Assembly (NCBI GenBank): GCA_035276085.1
Contig: DATELY010000167.1
Coordinates: forward strand, 1-9,240
Direction of reading: 5' to 3'
DNA length: 9,240 nucleotides
Origin: DATELY01 sp035276085
GTDB taxonomy: Bacteria; Pseudomonadota; Gammaproteobacteria; Steroidobacterales; Steroidobacteraceae
In this document: positions 7,265-9,240 of the stretch, piece by piece
Position numbering within the stretch: the first letter of the stretch is position 1
Layout of the letters: the number at the start of each line of letters is the position of its first letter
Made by a program: the position numbers and the translations under genes
Notes under the pieces: generated by a model
The model's input: only the letters and a program-made list of their open reading frames with translations
Told to the model about the DNA's origin: nothing
Database searches by the model: none

Positions 7265-7693
7265 TTACGATGTAAAGACAGGCTCCGACTCGATATCCTG
7301 AAAATTCAATTCGACCGTGATGCCGTTCGGGTCTTCGACGACCAGCTGAAAGATCTTGAATTCCGCCATATATCGAGTCTGCGGCTCGAGTCCCATGCGC
7401 CTGAGGCGACACACGACTTGTTCAGGGTCGTTGGCGGAAAAAGCGACATGGTCAATGGCGCCCGCATGCTGGCTGCCTGTTCGTCCGCTGCTGGAGGGGT
7501 GCTGCTGCCCAGGCGAATCTCCGGCCGGCCCCATGTGCACGATTGCCTTACCCGCCACACCGAGCCAGTAACCCGGAAAGGAGAAGTCGGGGCGAGGTAG
7601 CTGTTCCAATCCGAGCGCTTCGCAGTAGAAGCGTCGTGACTCGTCCAGATCGTTGGCGCGCACGAAGAAGTGGTTCAGCTCGACGATGGACAT
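7265..7693 (-). CDS. VOC-superfamily (glyoxalase/dioxygenase-fold) protein
   Basis: The 142-residue protein has the two beta-alpha-beta-beta-beta modules of the vicinal oxygen chelate fold. Module one starts ELNHFFVRANDLDESRRFYCEALGL and ends near KAIVHMG; module two starts AIDHVAFSANDPEQV and ends PNGITVELNF. Likely metal ligands are H8, H53, H82 and E128, at the usual positions for glyoxalase I, dioxygenase and fosfomycin-resistance relatives. The reaction cannot be told from sequence. The frame opens further upstream to an ATG at 7744, but that start lacks a ribosome site and would add 17 residues absent from the family fold; the ATG at 7693 puts the first strand right at the start. It follows the antitoxin gene with a 76-bp gap. 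Superfamily call is strong; substrate unknown. Confidence 0.88.
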   Translation of the reverse strand: MSIVELNHFFVRANDLDESRRFYCEALGLEQLPRPDFSFPGYWLGVAGKAIVHMGPAGDSPGQQHPSSSGRTGSQHAGAIDHVAFSANDPEQVVCRLRRMGLEPQTRYMAEFKIFQLVVEDPNGITVELNFQDIESEPVFTS

Positions 7694-7723
7694 GGGTGCG
7701 TTCTCGATGTGTCTGTGACTGGG

Positions 7724-7729
7724 GTTATA
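7724..7729 (-). promoter_or_regulatory. Possible -10 element for the VOC gene
   Basis: On the minus strand this reads TATAAC, five of six matches to the sigma-70 -10 box, about 30 bp before the preferred VOC start. No good -35 box is found at 16-18 bp, so this is weak. If real, the message would begin downstream of the longer start at 7744 and would exclude it. Confidence 0.25.
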
Positions 7730-7761
7730 GCCCGTGCTCTCCACACAGATGAGTCCAGCTC

Positions 7762-7786
7762 ATATGAAGTCACTCCCACTTCATAT
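7762..7786 (-). other. Perfect 9-bp hairpin over the antitoxin stop codon
   Basis: ATATGAAGT (7762-7770) pairs exactly with ACTTCATAT (7778-7786) around a 7-nt loop. The stem covers the last codons and the stop of the antitoxin gene. It is AT-rich with no U-tract, so it looks more like a 3'-end or attenuating hairpin than a strong terminator. Confidence 0.4.
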
Positions 7787-7979
7787 TCAGCTTTCGATCA
7801 GACTGCGCGCAATCCCGAAGGTATAGATTGATCAGATTCTGATACGGAATGCCATTTTCTTCAGCCAAAGCCCGAAAGTAGTCGATCGTGTCTTCGTCGA
7901 GCCGAATCGTGAGCTGCTTCTTCGGCTTGCGCAGATAAGGATTCTTTACGGATTTGGAGAAGTCGTAGCGTTTCTTCAT
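7770..7979 (-). CDS. brnA: BrnA-type ribbon-helix-helix antitoxin
   Basis: The 69-residue protein begins MKKRYDFSKS, has a basic linker (RKPKK, 17-21), and then a ribbon-helix-helix core: strand KQLTIRL (21-27), helix DEDTIDYFRALAEENG (28-43) and helix IPYQNLINLYLRDC (44-57). The LDEDTIDYF and G-PYQNLIN signatures are typical of BrnA-family antitoxins, which neutralise the BrnT RNase-like toxin and repress their own promoter. The start at 7979 is chosen because it forms an ATGA overlap with the stop of the BrnT-like remnant, as in brnTA operons; the longer in-frame start at 8078 would run through that remnant in another frame. The toxin is present only as a C-terminal fragment, so this may be an orphan antitoxin. 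The CopG/BrnA family call is strong. Confidence 0.82.
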   Translation of the reverse strand: MKKRYDFSKSVKNPYLRKPKKQLTIRLDEDTIDYFRALAEENGIPYQNLINLYLRDCAQSDRKLNMKWE

Positions 7980-8083
7980 CGGAGCCACCAACGATACTGA
8001 CGTTGCTCCTCTCGATCTGCCTTGCGAGCGGAGATGATGCGCACGACCGACTCTTCTTGCCGGTAACAATGGCTGCATCGTAA
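7976..8083 (-). pseudogene. BrnT-like toxin remnant, C-terminal end only
   Basis: In the frame ending with TGA at 7978-7976 the minus strand encodes about 35 residues including SVVRIISARKADREEQRQY. This is the hallmark C-terminus of BrnT toxins (R-I-I-S-A-R-K-A followed by R-E-x-x-x-Y). An in-frame TAG lies at 8086-8084 and no start or BrnT N-terminal strands were found in any frame between 8084 and 8231, whereas BrnT is normally about 90 residues. The stop overlaps the brnA start by ATGA, the native arrangement. The toxin gene therefore seems truncated from its 5' side. A very short functional product cannot be excluded, but it would lack most of the fold. Confidence 0.65.
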
Positions 8084-8100
8084 CTACACTGTAGCTACAC
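8080..8100 (-). promoter_or_regulatory. Operator-like tandem palindromic repeat before the antitoxin region
   Basis: On the plus strand GTAACTACAC (8080-8089) is repeated as GTAGCTACAC (8091-8100), one mismatch, period 11 bp or about one helical turn. The pair also forms a near-perfect palindrome, GTAACTACA-C-TGTAGCTAC. Ribbon-helix-helix antitoxins bind such closely spaced repeats, so this is a plausible autoregulatory operator for the BrnA-like protein. A TTGGCA hexamer further upstream on the minus strand could be a -35 box, but no convincing -10 was found. Confidence 0.45.
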
Positions 8101-8231
8101 GTCCAGATGCGTTTGCCAAGAGAATCTGTCGAATCTTGTCGTCGTTAAACGAAACCCCACCATCGGCAACCAGCCTCGAAGGTTGGCTTCGACCAGCACT
8201 CGAATGCTCGAAAGCTGCGCCGTACCTACGG

Positions 8232-8648
8232 TTATGCGTCGCAGCGGTGGCCATGCGCGGCGCGACGAGGCGGATAGCGCCACCAGGCCGAGACCACAAG
8301 TAGCCCGAAGGCTGTATATATGAGGACAAAGAGCCAGAAGGGTGCTTCGTAGAAGAGAAGGCGCTGTACCCAGTGCTCGATAAAGCTCTTGTCATACATG
8401 GGTGGTGCGCCCGACTGGGTCCGCAGCCAGGACTCCAGGGTGGTGAGCGGGCACAGTTGACCCAGCCAGGACTGAAGGATGACGACGCCGATCGCGGTCA
8501 GATGAGCCAAGCGAAACCAGATGTTGTTGGCCCCAGGCCAATGCCAGATATTTCCTGCCACGACGAACGCCAGCCCTCCCACGATGAAGAGCACGACGGC
8601 GAAGTGCAGCAGCAGAACTGCATCGGCAAGGACTTGATACGGAGGCAC
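8232..8648 (-). CDS. DUF2784 family inner-membrane protein
   Basis: The 138-residue protein starts with PPYQVLADAVLLLHFAVVLF, the characteristic opening of DUF2784. Hydrophobic segments lie at about 8-31, 46-65 and 102-122. The family signatures CPLTTLESW (66-74) and FIEHW (89-93) are both present, the latter with the conserved Glu-His pair. The function of the family is not known. The start is set at the GTG at 8648 because GGGAGG lies 8 bases upstream and the family domain begins at once; the frame runs up to an ATG at 8777, but the extra 43 residues are Arg-rich, hydrophilic and unlike the family. A TAA at 8234-8232 ends it. It reads in the same direction as the antitoxin but with a gap of about 150 bp, so it is probably a separate unit. 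Confidence 0.88.
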   Translation of the reverse strand: MPPYQVLADAVLLLHFAVVLFIVGGLAFVVAGNIWHWPGANNIWFRLAHLTAIGVVILQSWLGQLCPLTTLESWLRTQSGAPPMYDKSFIEHWVQRLLFYEAPFWLFVLIYTAFGLLVVSAWWRYPPRRAAHGHRCDA

Positions 8649-8656
8649 CAAGAAAT

Positions 8657-8662
8657 CCTCCC
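8657..8662 (-). promoter_or_regulatory. Ribosome binding site deciding the DUF2784 start
   Basis: The minus strand reads GGGAGG here, 8 bases before GTG at 8648. It is a strong Shine-Dalgarno match, while the upstream ATG at 8777 has none, so the shorter protein is preferred. Confidence 0.65.
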
Positions 8663-8817
8663 AAGTCTGACTCACGTGTTTGTGACGCCGCTCGGTCCAC
8701 ACCATCGAGCGAGGCGATCGTGTTGCTCGAACGCGGCTGCACTCCTGGATTACTCGATCAATGCAAGAATTAGCCAAGGAGTCCCAAACCGATCAACCAG
8801 CTGGCCAACGCGCACTG

Positions 8818-8890
8818 GTGTCAGGTTTGCGTTGTTGCATTCGCACGCGGATATTCTTTGATGGGAAATGCAAATATGCAAACCTGACAC
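8818..8890. repeat. Long interrupted inverted repeat, MITE/REP-like
   Basis: GTGTCAGGTTTGC (8818-8830) and GCAAACCTGACAC (8878-8890) are exact reverse complements, 13 bp each. Nested within, TTGCATT (8835-8841) pairs with AATGCAA (8867-8873), leaving an AT-richer centre. The 73-bp unit with perfect termini resembles a miniature inverted-repeat or REP-associated element rather than a terminator. No transposase is visible and no clear target duplication flanks it. Confidence 0.6.
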
Positions 8891-8965
8891 GGTTCAGCTT
8901 TCAAGAGAACCACGATGCGGAATCACAAACCGGATGCACACCATCCGAACCCTAACCGCCACCGT

Positions 8966-9240
8966 TCAGCGCGCCGCGTCTTCGCGGCAATTGGCTGCAA
9001 CGGTTTGTTCGAGAGCACGTTGCCGCAAGCGCCTCCCTACCCACCAACCGATTCCGCCACCCAGCGGAACAAAAACCAGCAGATTCCACATCGGCACGAA
9101 AATCATCCCCAATCCGGCCGTAGAACTCTCGGGAGCGACAAACACGGAATAAAAATTTGCAGCGTCAAATATCGGAGGCATTACCACCGCCCCTGTTGCG
9201 GCTTGAGGCTGATGAAACAGCCATAGCAAAGCACCAGCCA
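8966..9240 (-). CDS. Small membrane protein, 5' end outside window
   Basis: The frame is open from the right edge to the stop at 8966. The visible part has a hydrophobic piece at the edge (about AGALLWLF), a loop (HQPQAATGAVVMPPIFDAAN), a strongly hydrophobic segment GMIFVPMWNLLVFVPLGGGI followed by GWWVGRRLRQR, and a basic hydrophilic tail. This suggests two membrane segments with a basic cytoplasmic C-terminus. A TTG at 9229 could be a start but has no clear ribosome site, so continuation past the edge is more likely. No family recognised. Confidence 0.5.
   Translation of the reverse strand, partial: AGALLWLFHQPQAATGAVVMPPIFDAANFYSVFVAPESSTAGLGMIFVPMWNLLVFVPLGGGIGWWVGRRLRQRALEQTVAANCREDAAR

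Larger units (their letters stand above)
8649..8965. other. 317-bp intergenic region
   Basis: No gene with recognisable features is seen. The part next to 8648 carries the ribosome site of the DUF2784 gene and presumably its promoter, which I could not define. The remainder contains the inverted repeat at 8818-8890. The plus-strand frames crossing the region look non-coding. Confidence 0.5.

Noticed and set aside
7980..8078. N-terminal extension of the antitoxin from an ATG at 8078
   Set aside because: The added residues are Arg/Ser rich and cover DNA whose other frame encodes the BrnT C-terminus; the ATGA overlap start at 7979 fits the family.
8101..8231. Possible integron attC site, prompted by GTTAAAC at about 8143
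   Set aside because: No matching RYYYAAC partner with the expected inner L-box pairs was found at a suitable distance, and no integrase is visible. No gene was seen in this gap.
1..9240. CRISPR array, tRNA, rRNA or transposase genes
   Set aside because: No regularly spaced direct repeats, no cloverleaf with a TTC-arm, no rRNA-like stretches and no transposase motifs were seen on either strand.

Overview
The window reads as a GC-rich proteobacterial chromosome segment. The evidence is outer-membrane biology (a TonB-dependent receptor ending in phenylalanine, a lipobox protein), strong Arg/Ala/Gly codon bias and Shine-Dalgarno-led starts. A gammaproteobacterium seems likeliest, but no phylogenetic marker is present and this is inference.

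Layout. Bases 2-406 (+) are the 3' end of a TadD-like tetratricopeptide (TPR) gene. It converges on a five-gene minus-strand operon whose transcription runs from about 7100 down to 502: a secreted DUF4331 protein (7012-5438), a small lipoprotein with one cadherin/Ig-like domain (5420-4893), an exported TPR protein (4896-3766), a HupE/UreJ-type membrane permease with a periplasmic EF-hand domain (3769-2603) and a TonB-dependent receptor (2562-502). Two of the junctions are ATGA overlaps and the other two gaps are 17 and 40 bp, so the five genes are almost certainly co-transcribed. The leader of the first gene can fold into a closed multi-stem structure that abuts its Shine-Dalgarno sequence. 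A GC-rich imperfect inverted repeat lies between the operon end and the TPR gene. A related repeat sits in frame inside the hupE-like gene and adds about 26 low-complexity residues.

Upstream of the operon, also on the minus strand, are a VOC/glyoxalase-fold protein (7693-7265), a BrnA-type antitoxin (7979-7770) preceded by only the C-terminal remnant of a BrnT toxin (8083-7976) and an operator-like tandem repeat, a DUF2784 membrane protein (8648-8232), a 73-bp interrupted inverted repeat (8818-8890), and the 3' part of a small membrane-protein gene running off the right edge.

How the genes may work together. The receptor would move a ligand across the outer membrane and the HupE-like permease would be the inner-membrane step. 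The DUF4331 protein, lipoprotein and TPR protein would be periplasmic or surface accessories. A metal substrate (nickel or cobalt class, by analogy to HupE/UreJ) is the most natural guess, but nothing here proves it. This operon is the best candidate for an uncharacterised system.
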